Positions 28,068 to 37,277 of a stretch of DNA of 64,000 bases are shown here, in pieces. Where the stretch lies: positions 62,001-126,000 of the forward strand of contig NZ_CP102269.1 of NCBI RefSeq assembly GCF_025148635.1, written 5' to 3'. The stretch comes from Butyricimonas virosa (lineage in GTDB: Bacteria > Bacteroidota > Bacteroidia > Bacteroidales > Marinifilaceae). Under the pieces are notes generated by a model. It did not search any database. It worked only from the letters and a program-made list of their open reading frames with translations, and had not been told where the DNA came from. Position 1 is the first letter of the stretch. The number at the start of each line of letters is the position of its first letter. Both the position numbers and the translations under genes were made by a program.

Positions 28068-28790
28068 TTAAAATGTAGAATGAAATGCTTTGTGGTTCAA
28101 TTTCACGAAACAAATACCCCGACTTTCCGCATATTCCTGAAAAGCGTTCGCCTTATCGTATGCATTATCAAAATGCATCGGAACAAATGTTCCCACCTGA
28201 AAACGATCAACGAACTGCTTTGCTCCTAGCATATAATCTTTTCCCAAACGGGGATCAACTGGAAACATCACGAGATCGATCCGACCTACGTGTCGGGAGA
28301 TCACGTCAAGCTCGGAGAAATAAGCATTTTCCGCTTCCCTAACCTCCTCTCCCGTCGATTCCTCCTTCCAATGCCAGTTATTCAAATCTCCCGCATGAAA
28401 GATCAACTTCCCGTCCAAATGCAAAAGAAAAGAGATTCCCAAATCCGTTGATCCGAAAGCTTCAACTTCCAATATCCCATCTGACCATGTTTCTCCCTTA
28501 TCAAAATAGCAAGCATCATCCGGCCCCGCCAACTGGTTTTCAAGGATATCTTTTGAGAAAATAAACTGCACATCCGGACGTTCTTGTCGCCAAGTCAAAA
28601 CCTCCGGGTTAAAATGATCCGCATGTGAATGAGAGGATAGTACGTACAACCGCCCGGGACGCTTCAATAACTCCCCGTGTACAATTCCGGTCAAGTTTTT
28701 TTCAACCGAATCCCTATAATAATCTATAATCACCGTAAATCCCTCTCCCAATAAGGCAAAACCGCTATGGTATATATAAACTAACTCCAT
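28068..28790 (-). CDS. MBL-fold metallo-hydrolase (UlaG-like)
   Basis: A 240-residue cytoplasmic protein. The metal motif H54-x-H56-x-D58-H59 lies in LSSHSHADHFNPE, a third ligand in FHAGDLNNWHW (about 130), and a final histidine in FVPMHFDNAYDKA. The short length and pattern fit the Zn-dependent MBL-fold family of the L-ascorbate-6-phosphate lactonase (UlaG)-like type. The substrate is unknown. It lies between the NCS2 transporter and the VOC gene, 42 nt after the transporter. Confidence 0.82.
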   Translation of the reverse strand: MELVYIYHSGFALLGEGFTVIIDYYRDSVEKNLTGIVHGELLKRPGRLYVLSSHSHADHFNPEVLTWRQERPDVQFIFSKDILENQLAGPDDACYFDKGETWSDGILEVEAFGSTDLGISFLLHLDGKLIFHAGDLNNWHWKEESTGEEVREAENAYFSELDVISRHVGRIDLVMFPVDPRLGKDYMLGAKQFVDRFQVGTFVPMHFDNAYDKANAFQEYAESRGICFVKLNHKAFHSTF

Positions 28791-28832
28791 CAGATTATAT
28801 TTCTTCTATATACGCCAAAAAACAATCACAAG

Positions 28833-30098
28833 TTATCTCTTCTTAAAGATCAAATGCTCCATAATCAACACGGTAATTACCCCCATCACGAAACCATTTC
28901 CCACGATCGGTTTGAACAAAGAAGGTATCAAATTTAACACTTCTTCCGGGGCAAACGATAATAACAAAGCAACCATTAACGGTAATCCCACGACGACCCC
29001 ACTATCAAAATCCGTGATCGCCTTCTCCCTTACCAACATCTGTAAGCCGGCGGCCAATTGCGTCGCCATCAAATAGAGCAAAATCGCACCCATCACCACA
29101 CCTGGTATCGTCACCAACATACCCACAACAGAAGGAAAAAAGGCACACAAAATCAATCCAGCCCCGGCAGGTAACAAGGTATAGCGAGAAGCGCACCCTG
29201 TGGCAGAAATCACTCCCGGACTCATGGAGTAATCCACGGGGCCAATCACCCCGAACAATCCAGACAAGACGTTCGTCACTCCCACGATCCCAACACCCCG
29301 AGTTGTACGCTGATCCATGTGATCGGCCTGCAACATATGTCCAACGGCCTGTATTGAACCAAGTTCGTTCACTATCAAAGCTATATAACAAAATAAGAAT
29401 GCCAAAATCGTCCCCGCCTCAAAATCCAACGGGAAGTTTAAAACAGTCGCTTGTTCCGGTATTATCCCGGCTCCCGTTGAAGGCAACATCGGAAAACCAA
29501 ACACCCCGTAATACACCAACACGCCCCCCACAATTCCCCATAACACCGTGGTTGACTTCCATATTCCCCGCAACAACTTATTCCCAATCACCAAAGCCAA
29601 CACCATCACTAGCGTGAAAAACAAATTAAACAAGGCATATACCACGTCTCCCAACACCAGTTTCAAGATCACCGGTGTCAGCGTGAACGCAATCAAAATT
29701 AAAATAACCGTAACGATACGGGGCGTAAACACGAATTGCAACTTTCCCAACAACCCGCTATATGCCAGCACGGTCAGAACTAGACCACCCACCATAATAC
29801 CCGTGTAAACAGCCGGAATCCCCGACGACACAGTAGACAGAATCCCAATCAACAATACCGATGCCGGTCCGATAATCAGCGGCAACCGATGTCCCCACAG
29901 CACCTGTACAATCATCGCTATCCCCATGATCCCGAACAATTTTTGCAAATAAAATGTCTGTTCTGCCACATCCGTGTAATGAAGTTGCGACACGATAATT
30001 CCCATAATCACCACACAAGGAAGGGAGACAATCCACCACTGCAACCCGTACATCAACATGGGTAAAATCCCCGGCTTATCATTCAACTCGTATTTCAT
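28833..30098 (-). CDS. NCS2-family nucleobase permease (xanthine/uracil type)
   Basis: A 421-residue polytopic membrane protein with about 12-14 hydrophobic segments and the NCS2 fold landmarks LYGLQ-like opening (MLMYGLQWWIVSLPCVVIMG) and a signature region GPVDYSMSPGVISATGCASR (about 285). It would import a purine or pyrimidine by ion symport. The signature differs from the usual NxGxxxxT motif: Ser-Pro replaces Gln-Asn before the Gly. Substrate specificity is therefore open. It is the first gene of a three-gene minus-strand group. Confidence 0.85.
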   Translation of the reverse strand: MKYELNDKPGILPMLMYGLQWWIVSLPCVVIMGIIVSQLHYTDVAEQTFYLQKLFGIMGIAMIVQVLWGHRLPLIIGPASVLLIGILSTVSSGIPAVYTGIMVGGLVLTVLAYSGLLGKLQFVFTPRIVTVILILIAFTLTPVILKLVLGDVVYALFNLFFTLVMVLALVIGNKLLRGIWKSTTVLWGIVGGVLVYYGVFGFPMLPSTGAGIIPEQATVLNFPLDFEAGTILAFLFCYIALIVNELGSIQAVGHMLQADHMDQRTTRGVGIVGVTNVLSGLFGVIGPVDYSMSPGVISATGCASRYTLLPAGAGLILCAFFPSVVGMLVTIPGVVMGAILLYLMATQLAAGLQMLVREKAITDFDSGVVVGLPLMVALLLSFAPEEVLNLIPSLFKPIVGNGFVMGVITVLIMEHLIFKKR

Positions 30099-30257
30099 AT
30101 CCTTCGAATTTTAGTATGTAAAAATAGCACTTACAGATTCCTATTCAAAAAAAACGAGAACATTTAAAATATTATTATTTCTCATTCGTCTACAATAATA
30201 GAAAGCTAGCCAATAAATTTAAAACAAACAAAGCCATGAAACGCTATCAAAAAAACA

Positions 30258-30476
30258 ATGCTCAAAAACTTCGAAATATTACTTCCTTACATTCTTCTTC
30301 TGGGAATTCTAGTATTACTTGCAATATCCGTATCTTTGTTGCAAGATTTCACGAAGATATATCAAATTACACGACATACTAAAATAAACATCATGAGGAA
30401 TTTTAGACAAAACAGCGAGGTATTTCAAGACATGAGACGCAAGTATTTCTACAAAAATCCGTATGTTTGTGAGTAA
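30258..30476 (+). CDS. Small single-span membrane protein, unknown
   Basis: A 72-residue ORF with one strong transmembrane helix (LLPYILLLGILVLLAISVSLL, about 8-28) followed by a basic cytoplasmic tail rich in Arg and Lys (TRHTKINIMRNFRQ). Its composition is like a real membrane protein. It lies 28 nt before the DUF4261 gene on the same strand, but no family is recognised. It could be a chance ORF. Confidence 0.45.
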   Translation: MLKNFEILLPYILLLGILVLLAISVSLLQDFTKIYQITRHTKINIMRNFRQNSEVFQDMRRKYFYKNPYVCE

Positions 30477-30504
30477 AGTCTTAACCATTTAAACAACACG
30501 ACAC

Positions 30505-31398
30505 ATGGACGATCAGCAAAAAGATCAGGAAGTATTTCGCCAAAACCTGAACGAGAAAGGAAGTTTCCAAACTCTATTCCAAATATACCTGCTATTTACC
30601 CAAAAAGGCACACGCCCCGACGGGAAGGAGGTTCAAAAAGTATTACTATCCAAATTCGAAAAGGTGGATATCGTAGCCAACGTGAAGGATTCCCTCTCCA
30701 CTTTTGCTATCTGGAAATACATCGTGGAATACAAAGATAATCAACGACTGCCCGCACAAGTATTGATGTCCGACTTCGAAAACTTCGACGGAAACAATGT
30801 AGACCTGATGCAACGCAGTCAGCTATGGGATTGCCCGGAAAAAGACGAGATTCTCTCCAATTGCAAATATAAAATCATGCTTTCCGACTTCATGGCTTCC
30901 GGTCTTCCCTATAAAGAACGTTGTGCCATGTTAACGGAATGGCTGGAAACTACCCTCGAACTATTTCCGGACTGTATTGCCGTGTGGACTCCCTCAAGCG
31001 GCAAACTGCTAACCCGTGAACAGGTTTTAAACAACCCGTGGGCCGCTCCCGCACGATTCCTTCATTTCGGGATGAATATCCGTTTTTTCAACATACAAAA
31101 CACAAACGACATGATGGTGGACACGCTCGGACTATACGCTATCGGTTTACCCGATGTCCAGTACCATTTCCACGATCTGAATCCAAACGCCGTAGTTAAC
31201 CATGCCTACAACGCCGCAGCATACATTTTCGACACGGACGCTTCTATCAAGGACGGGGAAACCATTGACGGGATCTCGGAACAAGGTATTGACCGCAGCA
31301 TACAATGGAAATGCCAATACGAACAATCCCTTATCCAACCCGACCGGGAAGTCATGGACATCTGTCCCGGACAATACGCAGCAGGTAGAAGGGAATAA
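30505..31398 (+). CDS. DUF4261 domain protein, function unknown
   Basis: A 297-residue soluble protein. The C-terminal two-thirds resembles DUF4261: IMLSDFMASGLPYKERCAML, then LETTLELFPDCIAVWTPSSG and NIRFFNIQNTNDMMVDTLGLYAIGLPD. It has no signal peptide. The family has no known function. It may head a plus-strand group with the flavodoxin-type reductase 58 nt downstream and the methyltransferase. Confidence 0.72.
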   Translation: MDDQQKDQEVFRQNLNEKGSFQTLFQIYLLFTQKGTRPDGKEVQKVLLSKFEKVDIVANVKDSLSTFAIWKYIVEYKDNQRLPAQVLMSDFENFDGNNVDLMQRSQLWDCPEKDEILSNCKYKIMLSDFMASGLPYKERCAMLTEWLETTLELFPDCIAVWTPSSGKLLTREQVLNNPWAAPARFLHFGMNIRFFNIQNTNDMMVDTLGLYAIGLPDVQYHFHDLNPNAVVNHAYNAAAYIFDTDASIKDGETIDGISEQGIDRSIQWKCQYEQSLIQPDREVMDICPGQYAAGRRE

Positions 31399-31456
31399 TC
31401 CGAACATCTATCAAAAATACTCGTAAAAGACGACAACAATCAAAAACAAAAAACAC

Positions 31457-32092
31457 ATGAAAGTAATAGCAATCAACGGAAGTCCCCATCCACAGGGGAA
31501 CACCTTCCATACTTTAAAAACCATTGGTGAAGAATTAAAAAAAGAAAACATAGAGTTTGAAATACTCCAAATTGGGAGCCAGAATATTCACGGGTGCATG
31601 GGATGCAATATGTGTTTCCGGAACAAAAACGAGAAATGCGTAATCACAACCGACTCATTCAACGAACTACTACAAAAGATCAAAGACGTTGACGGCATTA
31701 TCCTAGGTTCACCCGTTCATTTTTCCGGTATCGCCGGAACCATGAAATGCTTTCTCGACCGGGCATTCTACGTTTCCGGGGCTAACGGCAACTGGTTCCG
31801 TCACAAGGTCGGTGCAGCAATTGTTGCCGTTCGTCGTTCAGGAGGTTCCCACACACTTGACGGCTTGTATCATTATCTCACGTACTCTGAAATGCTTATT
31901 CCCTCATCTAATTACTGGAACATCATCCACGGGTTGAAAGCCGGAGAGGCCATTCAAGATGCAGAAGGGAACCAAATCATGCGAGTACTTGGGAAAAATA
32001 TGGTATGGCTACTGAAAATGAGAGAACAAACAAAAAATACACTTGCAGCCCCGAAAACAGAAACCAAAATAATGACAAACTTTATCCGGTAA
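31457..32092 (+). CDS. Flavodoxin-family NAD(P)H-dependent FMN reductase-like protein
   Basis: A 211-residue flavoprotein with the FMN phosphate-binding loop INGSPHPQGNTFHTLK (about 5-20) and the LGSPVHFSGIAGTMKCFLDR block (about 85-104). A cysteine cluster GCMGCNMCFRNKNEKC (about 46-61) is typical of iron-sulfur flavoprotein-like members. It would transfer electrons from NAD(P)H via FMN, perhaps to quinones or nitro compounds. The methyltransferase gene follows 44 nt later. Confidence 0.85.
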   Translation: MKVIAINGSPHPQGNTFHTLKTIGEELKKENIEFEILQIGSQNIHGCMGCNMCFRNKNEKCVITTDSFNELLQKIKDVDGIILGSPVHFSGIAGTMKCFLDRAFYVSGANGNWFRHKVGAAIVAVRRSGGSHTLDGLYHYLTYSEMLIPSSNYWNIIHGLKAGEAIQDAEGNQIMRVLGKNMVWLLKMREQTKNTLAAPKTETKIMTNFIR

Positions 32093-32136
32093 ACGTAAAC
32101 ATACGTATCTCTTTCGCAGAGAAATCATACTTTATC

Positions 32137-32871
32137 ATGAAAGAAAATAAATACAACGACGAGAAATTTTTCAATCAATATAGTCAAATGCCCCGTTCCG
32201 TGGATGGCCTAAAAGGAGCCGGGGAATGGCACGTATTACAAAAAATGCTCCCGAACTTCCAAGGGAAACGAGTATTGGATTTAGGCTGTGGTTTCGGGTG
32301 GCATTGTCGATATGCTATTGAACATGGCGCAGTTCACGTCTTGGGAATTGATCTTTCACACAAAATGTTAGAAGAAGCCACCAAACGAAACAACTCTCCT
32401 CGCATCGAATACAAATGCATGGCGATCGAAGACTTTGATTACACGCCAGAGAGTTATGACATTGTCATCAGCTCTCTTACCTTTCATTATTTGGAATTAT
32501 TTCCGGATATTTGCGAAAAGGTACACCGATGCCTCACTCCCGGGGGAACCTTTGTTTTCTCTGTCGAACATCCCGTGTTTACAGCTTACGGTAATCAAGA
32601 CTGGTACTATGACGACCAAAGAAACATACTCCACTGGCCGGTAGACCGCTATTTCTCGGAAGGAAAACGAGAGGCCAATTTCTTGGGCGAAAACGTGACC
32701 AAATTCCACAAAACACTAACTACCTATGTAAATGGACTTATCCAAAACGGTTTCGAAATTACCGGATTCGTGGAACCAGAACCGGATAAAACTCTTCTGG
32801 ATTCCATTCCGGGTATGCGTGACGAGCTACGACGTCCCATGATGTTAATCATCGCCGCTATCAAGAAATAA
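32137..32871 (+). CDS. Class I SAM-dependent methyltransferase
   Basis: A 244-residue protein with the SAM-binding motif RVLDLGCGFGWHCRYAIEHG (about 43-62), the acidic motif VLGIDLSHKML, and DIVISSLTFHYL (motif IV). The substrate is unknown. The start at 32137 (MKENKYNDEKFFNQYSQMPR) is preferred because the longer ORF to 32005 overlaps the end of the flavodoxin gene in another frame. Proteins with this opening are common small-molecule methyltransferases in Bacteroidales and Firmicutes. Confidence 0.88.
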   Translation: MKENKYNDEKFFNQYSQMPRSVDGLKGAGEWHVLQKMLPNFQGKRVLDLGCGFGWHCRYAIEHGAVHVLGIDLSHKMLEEATKRNNSPRIEYKCMAIEDFDYTPESYDIVISSLTFHYLELFPDICEKVHRCLTPGGTFVFSVEHPVFTAYGNQDWYYDDQRNILHWPVDRYFSEGKREANFLGENVTKFHKTLTTYVNGLIQNGFEITGFVEPEPDKTLLDSIPGMRDELRRPMMLIIAAIKK

Positions 32872-32876
32872 TAAAC

Positions 32877-33803
32877 TTAATAACGATACACAACATAATA
32901 ATGCCTATCTCCCGATCCCGCTATTGATAATATGAACAAACCGATAGCGAGTAAAATAACTACGCCAATAAAAAAAACGGAAGAAGCAATGAGCGAAACC
33001 GATCCCAAAAGAAATAAAATAGAGACAACAGAGGCTCTCCAGAAATGCCGGATTATAAAGTAGTTCATCACAATCTGCACGCCCTGAGCCACCAAGAATC
33101 CACAAATTAAATACCCACCCATGTCCACATCAGCCAAGTAAAAAATAATCGCCAAAATGACCGCAACGACATAGGAATAAACACCCACGCTCAAATTATA
33201 CCCAGATTCATAACAAACCTCACGAATAACTTGAAGATTTAATAGAAGTTGATTTAACAAGACAAAACCATACAGAAAAAAGTTGACAACCGTCCAAAGC
33301 CAACCGACCTCATCAGGAAAGCAGAACCACGGTAAGCCATTGTAACCGAAGAAAAAAATAAGTTCCATAACACCGATTGCTGCAAGTCCGAGACTCCCCA
33401 CAATCCATTTTATCTCCAGAGAATCACGAAACATCCATCGAACCAGCAAAGTAAAACATAACGTCAATAGAATCAGTAAAGGCAAATAACTAATCGGTCC
33501 CTGTTTAAACAATCCCCATAATCCACTAAAAAAGTCTTCTGCAGATTGTTGTTTCGTTCCCCTAAGCGGCATAATATACTTTTTACTGACATAGGCCTGT
33601 TTTCCATCAAACTCCACTTGTGCCCATGTACCCTCCATTTTCAACACGTGGACCGTATCTTTAGAAGCTAATTTTCCAATCACGTCAAACTCGGTTCCCG
33701 CACCGGAACGAACATAAAGATTACCACGTGAAACCACCCGGTAATCTTGGGCATCCACAACTAATGAAAAAAATATACAGAGTAATAAAAAACAATATTT
33801 CAT
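32877..33803 (-). CDS. SH3-domain multi-span membrane protein
   Basis: A 308-residue protein with a signal peptide (MKYCFLLLCIFFSLVVDAQ), a bacterial SH3 domain at about 20-78 (GNLYVRSGAGTEFDVIGKLA ... WAQVEFDGKQAYVSKKYI), and then six or seven transmembrane helices. SH3b domains bind peptidoglycan stems or proteins; here the domain would face the periplasm. No family name is known to me. It has its own promoter element and a tail-to-tail arrangement with the methyltransferase. Confidence 0.7.
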   Translation of the reverse strand: MKYCFLLLCIFFSLVVDAQDYRVVSRGNLYVRSGAGTEFDVIGKLASKDTVHVLKMEGTWAQVEFDGKQAYVSKKYIMPLRGTKQQSAEDFFSGLWGLFKQGPISYLPLLILLTLCFTLLVRWMFRDSLEIKWIVGSLGLAAIGVMELIFFFGYNGLPWFCFPDEVGWLWTVVNFFLYGFVLLNQLLLNLQVIREVCYESGYNLSVGVYSYVVAVILAIIFYLADVDMGGYLICGFLVAQGVQIVMNYFIIRHFWRASVVSILFLLGSVSLIASSVFFIGVVILLAIGLFILSIAGSGDRHYYVVYRY

Positions 33804-33846
33804 AATGATCCCCCAATTTATTCACTAAACGCCAAATAAATATTTA

Positions 33847-33854
33847 CAAATATA
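33847..33854 (-). promoter_or_regulatory. -7 promoter element for the SH3 membrane protein gene
   Basis: Minus strand TATATTTG, a full -7 consensus, 43 nt before the ATG. Confidence 0.5.
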
Positions 33855-33931
33855 TGAATTTTAACGAAATCTCGTGTTTTGCTAACGTAATTTATCACAA
33901 ACATCAGGAGGGATGCATGAAACAGAATGAA

Positions 33932-33961
33932 TAAAAAAACAGGTTCATGTTTTGAACCTGT
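33932..33961 (-). terminator. Intrinsic terminator of the tyrosine phosphatase gene
   Basis: Minus strand stem ACAGGTTCA / TGAACCTGT (9 bp, 5-nt loop), followed by a run of seven T's. It lies 23 nt after the phosphatase stop. Confidence 0.85.
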
Positions 33962-33984
33962 CTCAACACAAAAAACACCTAATT

Positions 33985-35067
33985 CTAATACAAATACAAC
34001 TTACGAAGTTTCTCCACGTCCACCCCCAACTGCTGCACTAAAAACTTATCCATTCCGCCATAATTCTCGTCTATCGTGGTTAATGCCATTTCGATATACT
34101 CTTTTTGCACGGAACTAATATAATACATACATTCTGCCATCTTATTATCCCCGTAAAGAGCCTTCATCGCCTCCATGGTCACACCTGTCAACTCGTTTGT
34201 CAGCATATAGTCTTCAATTATCGTTTCCCGCTCAACACCCAAAGCTGCCAAAAACAAGGCTGCCGCAAATCCGGCCCGATCCTTTCCAGCCGTGCAATGG
34301 AACATCAACGGGGTCCTGTCCGTCTCCATCAACATTTCGAAAAAAGATTTATATTCTGCCTGAAAGCTGATAACAAACTCCCGGTTCCCGGCCACCAGAT
34401 ATTGTTTAGCCCCCTCCACATCCCCTCTTCTGATAACATCCGCAACATCAATGGAAGACAAATTTCCGGGTTCGATCGGATAATTAATACAATTCACAGT
34501 TGTCGTGGGAACCTTATCCGGTTCTGCCTTTTGTTCGCTACTTGAACGGAAATCGATCACAGTCTTTAAGGGGATCGTTGCCAAATACGCTAAATCATCT
34601 TCCGTGAGGCTGTTACATTTTCCTGAACGGAACACTAATCCCCACTTCACCCGGCGTCCATCTTTCGTTTTATAACCTCCCAGATCCCGGAAATTAGACT
34701 GTCCCACCATCGGCAATTGTCTTAATCCCAAGGCCGTTCTAGCTCCACCGGCCCATTCCAAGCAATAGAGCTGATATTTTCCCGTGTTCAATTCCGTCGT
34801 TCCCTTCGTATTTCCTTGTAACAAAGGTTCATCAAAAAGAATAGAATTACTATTTTCCCCGCCATACACTTTCCACTCCCCCTCTTTCAATATCTCGATA
34901 TTGGTCTTTTTAGACTCTTTATCGGCTTTTATTGTCGCATAAGAACTTATATCCGTCCCCGAATACAAACTCGTATCAATTGAATCATCCTCCGAACAGG
35001 CCACCACTCCAATCAACATGGCAGAAACAAAACACCACTTACTCATTCTTAATAAATACTCTTTCAT
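33985..35067 (-). CDS. Tyrosine-protein phosphatase lipoprotein (Y_phosphatase3-type)
   Basis: A 360-residue lipoprotein with signal MKEYLLRMSKWCFVSAMLIG and lipobox VVAC followed by SEDD. The CX5R phosphatase loop HCTAGKDRAG lies near residue 257. Upstream are the family blocks NFRDLGGYKTKDGRRVKWGLVFRS and TVIDFRSSSE. This is the exported tyrosine/serine phosphatase family of Bacteroidetes, placed in the periplasm or on the surface; the substrate is unknown. The longer start at 35166 is rejected because it precedes the signal peptide by 33 residues. It ends in a strong terminator. Confidence 0.88.
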   Translation of the reverse strand: MKEYLLRMSKWCFVSAMLIGVVACSEDDSIDTSLYSGTDISSYATIKADKESKKTNIEILKEGEWKVYGGENSNSILFDEPLLQGNTKGTTELNTGKYQLYCLEWAGGARTALGLRQLPMVGQSNFRDLGGYKTKDGRRVKWGLVFRSGKCNSLTEDDLAYLATIPLKTVIDFRSSSEQKAEPDKVPTTTVNCINYPIEPGNLSSIDVADVIRRGDVEGAKQYLVAGNREFVISFQAEYKSFFEMLMETDRTPLMFHCTAGKDRAGFAAALFLAALGVERETIIEDYMLTNELTGVTMEAMKALYGDNKMAECMYYISSVQKEYIEMALTTIDENYGGMDKFLVQQLGVDVEKLRKLYLY

Positions 35068-35169
35068 AATCTTTTTTCTTTTCATTTGACGCCACAAAGA
35101 AAAGCTTGTAATATTACCGAACGATGACATTCTTGTGAAAGAACGATTACAACTATTTATCCTCATTCC

Positions 35170-35201
35170 CTTGTATTATACCCCAGAATAACGTAATTTT
35201 A
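35170..35201 (+). promoter_or_regulatory. Promoter of the DUF1848 gene, possibly giving a leaderless mRNA
   Basis: CTTG at 35170-35173, a 20-nt spacer, and TAATTTTA at 35194-35201 (7 of 8 to TAnnTTTG). The ATG is at 35206, only 4 nt after the -7 element, so transcription would start at or next to the start codon. Confidence 0.45.
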
Positions 35202-35205
35202 CCAT

Positions 35206-36135
35206 ATGATCATCAGTGCAAGCAGAAGAACAGACATCCCTTCATTCTACTCAACATGGTTTTTTAACCGTGTCCGGGAGAAACACGTTCTTGTCCCGAA
35301 CCCCTTCAACCCGAAACAAATCAGCCGGGTCAAACTAACACCGGACGTGGTGGACTGTATTGTATTTTGGACCAAAAATCCGGCTCCGATGCTCGATAAA
35401 CTTAACCATCTAAAAGATTTCAAATATTACTTTCAATTCACACTTAACGCTTACGGGAAAGAAATTGCAACCAATCTACCCTCTTTCGGACAAAGAATAG
35501 ACACCTTCAAACGCCTCTCAGACCTCATTGGTAAAGAGAGGGTTATCTGGCGTTATGACCCGATCTTGACAAACGAAACCTATAACACTGATTTTCACAA
35601 AACTACTTTCTTCAAAATTGCTACACAGCTCAAAAATCACACCGAAAAATGTATGATTAGCTTTATTAACTATTACAAACATATCCGTCCGTCCCTCTCT
35701 TCCCAGAATATACACCCGCTTACTCTGGAAGAGATCCGGGAAATGGCATATTCTTTCCGGCAATCCATCTCCTCGACCTCGATCCAACTGAACACATGTA
35801 CCCGGAAAGTAGACCTTTCCGCTATGGGAATTCCTGCCGGAATGTGTATTGACCGGGAATTAATAGAAAGACTCACAGGCTACCCGATTTCCACACAGAA
35901 AGATAAAAACCAACGAGACGTTTGTCGCTGTATTGAAAGTATAGACATCGGCACCTACGACACCTGTTTCAATGGCTGCCTCTATTGTTACGCTAACACG
36001 GCTGAACACAAACCGCTCCGTAACCTACAAAAGCATACCCCCACCTCCCCGAAACTCATTGGACAGGTAAACGATGACGACATCATAAAAGATCGAGCCA
36101 TGTACAGCCTCAGGTGTGATCCCACGTTATTCTGA
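35206..36135 (+). CDS. DUF1848 domain protein with C-terminal cysteine cluster
   Basis: A 309-residue protein starting MIISASRRTDIPSFYSTWFF, the hallmark of DUF1848, with the VVDCIVFWTKNPAPML block (about 45-62). A C-terminal cysteine set CRCIES...CFNGCLYCYAN (about 246-265) includes a Cys-x3-Cys-x2-Cys arrangement that resembles a radical SAM/iron-sulfur motif, but placed at the C-terminus. The function is unknown. It appears to be monocistronic. Confidence 0.85.
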   Translation: MIISASRRTDIPSFYSTWFFNRVREKHVLVPNPFNPKQISRVKLTPDVVDCIVFWTKNPAPMLDKLNHLKDFKYYFQFTLNAYGKEIATNLPSFGQRIDTFKRLSDLIGKERVIWRYDPILTNETYNTDFHKTTFFKIATQLKNHTEKCMISFINYYKHIRPSLSSQNIHPLTLEEIREMAYSFRQSISSTSIQLNTCTRKVDLSAMGIPAGMCIDRELIERLTGYPISTQKDKNQRDVCRCIESIDIGTYDTCFNGCLYCYANTAEHKPLRNLQKHTPTSPKLIGQVNDDDIIKDRAMYSLRCDPTLF

Positions 36136-36140
36136 CAAAA

Positions 36141-37022
36141 CTAAAGCCACCCTTTCAACTCATCGGGCAACACTGGCATTGCTCCCGTCTGACTACAAAC
36201 AAAAGCGGAAACCTCCACGGCAAAACGATGAGCCTCAAACATTGATTTCCCTTTCAAAACAGCAGCACAAAATGCTGCCGTAAAAGAATCCCCGGCCCCC
36301 ACCGTATCTGCTACCTTCACATGAGGGGTATCCAAAAATGAGTGTATATCGCCTGCAAACACGTAACTTCCCTGCACCCCACACGTAAGTATCAACACAT
36401 CCAGATCAAACCGATCCATCATCTCCCTACACCTCTTTTCTACCGATTCTTCCGACAATTCTAATAAATCAGATAAAATAACCAATTCTTCATCATTCAA
36501 TTTCAATATATTACACCGGGCCAAAGAATCTTTCAAAACCTCTACCGTGTAAAAATGCTGACGAAGATTTATATCAAAAACTTTATATGCCTCCCCGGAC
36601 ATGGCCTCCAAAAATCGGTTCAACGTTGTACGAGTTACCACATTCCGTTGAGCCAGAGACCCAAAACAAACACAACGAGTCTGACAAGCCAATCGATCAA
36701 GTTCCGGAGTATACGGCACGTTATCCCACGCCACGCCCTGTTTTATTTCGTAACAAGGAATTCCCTCTCCATCCAGCGTAACTTCAACGATACCCGTCGG
36801 GAAAGACACCCGTTCCACCCAATAGCGTAGCCCCTTCCCGTTAAAATTTTCCAGAATCTCATTCCCCAACACATCTTCCCCCACTGCACTCACCACCCGG
36901 CTATCAAAACCGAATTGCAACATATGATAAGCAAAATTAGCAGGAGCTCCGCCAATCCTTTTTCCTTCCGGAAACACATCCCAAAGAACCTCTCCGATTC
37001 CCACGATAATATCATTCATCAT
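36141..37022 (-). CDS. PfkB-family carbohydrate kinase (fructokinase-like)
   Basis: A 293-residue sugar kinase with N-terminal GIGEVLWDVFPEGKRIGGAP and the PfkB signature DTVGAGDSFTAAFCAAVLKG (about 240-259) containing the catalytic Asp. The length and the GGAPANFAYH block fit fructokinases, which phosphorylate fructose with ATP. The ORF opens with GTG-ATG-ATG at 37025, 37022 and 37019, and the first ATG is used here. It is convergent with DUF1848, their stops being 5 nt apart. Confidence 0.85.
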   Translation of the reverse strand: MMNDIIVGIGEVLWDVFPEGKRIGGAPANFAYHMLQFGFDSRVVSAVGEDVLGNEILENFNGKGLRYWVERVSFPTGIVEVTLDGEGIPCYEIKQGVAWDNVPYTPELDRLACQTRCVCFGSLAQRNVVTRTTLNRFLEAMSGEAYKVFDINLRQHFYTVEVLKDSLARCNILKLNDEELVILSDLLELSEESVEKRCREMMDRFDLDVLILTCGVQGSYVFAGDIHSFLDTPHVKVADTVGAGDSFTAAFCAAVLKGKSMFEAHRFAVEVSAFVCSQTGAMPVLPDELKGWL

Positions 37023-37277
37023 CACGTGTATTTAGTCATAAAATGCATATACAAAAGAAGGCAATTGATATGAAAAATCGGTATTTCCCCAAACGAATAT
37101 TTTGAGAAATACCGATTTTTATAATCATTAACCAAAGACTCAACTTTTCAACTCCGTCATTTTTCAACACTAGGCAATTATCATAATAGGGACTAGAAGA
37201 GGTGGCAAAATAAAAATCCCGGAAATATAGAAACACTCTATAAAATAATGGGCAAACTTAACTCTTTATCTATATCC
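37023..37277. other. Intergenic stretch between helicase and sugar kinase genes
   Basis: No coding region is supported. The only clear feature is the terminator hairpin at 37073-37120. A minus-strand 66-codon frame here has no family resemblance and overlaps that hairpin. Confidence 0.5.
37073..37120 (-). terminator. Terminator after the helicase gene
   Basis: 14-bp inverted repeat AAAAATCGGTATTT / AAATACCGATTTTT with a 20-nt loop. The stem ends in a T-run in either direction, so it can stop transcription from both strands. It lies about 160 nt after the helicase stop. Confidence 0.7.

Noticed and set aside
37036..37236. 66-codon minus-strand ORF
   Set aside because: It overlaps a strong terminator hairpin and has no recognisable domain.
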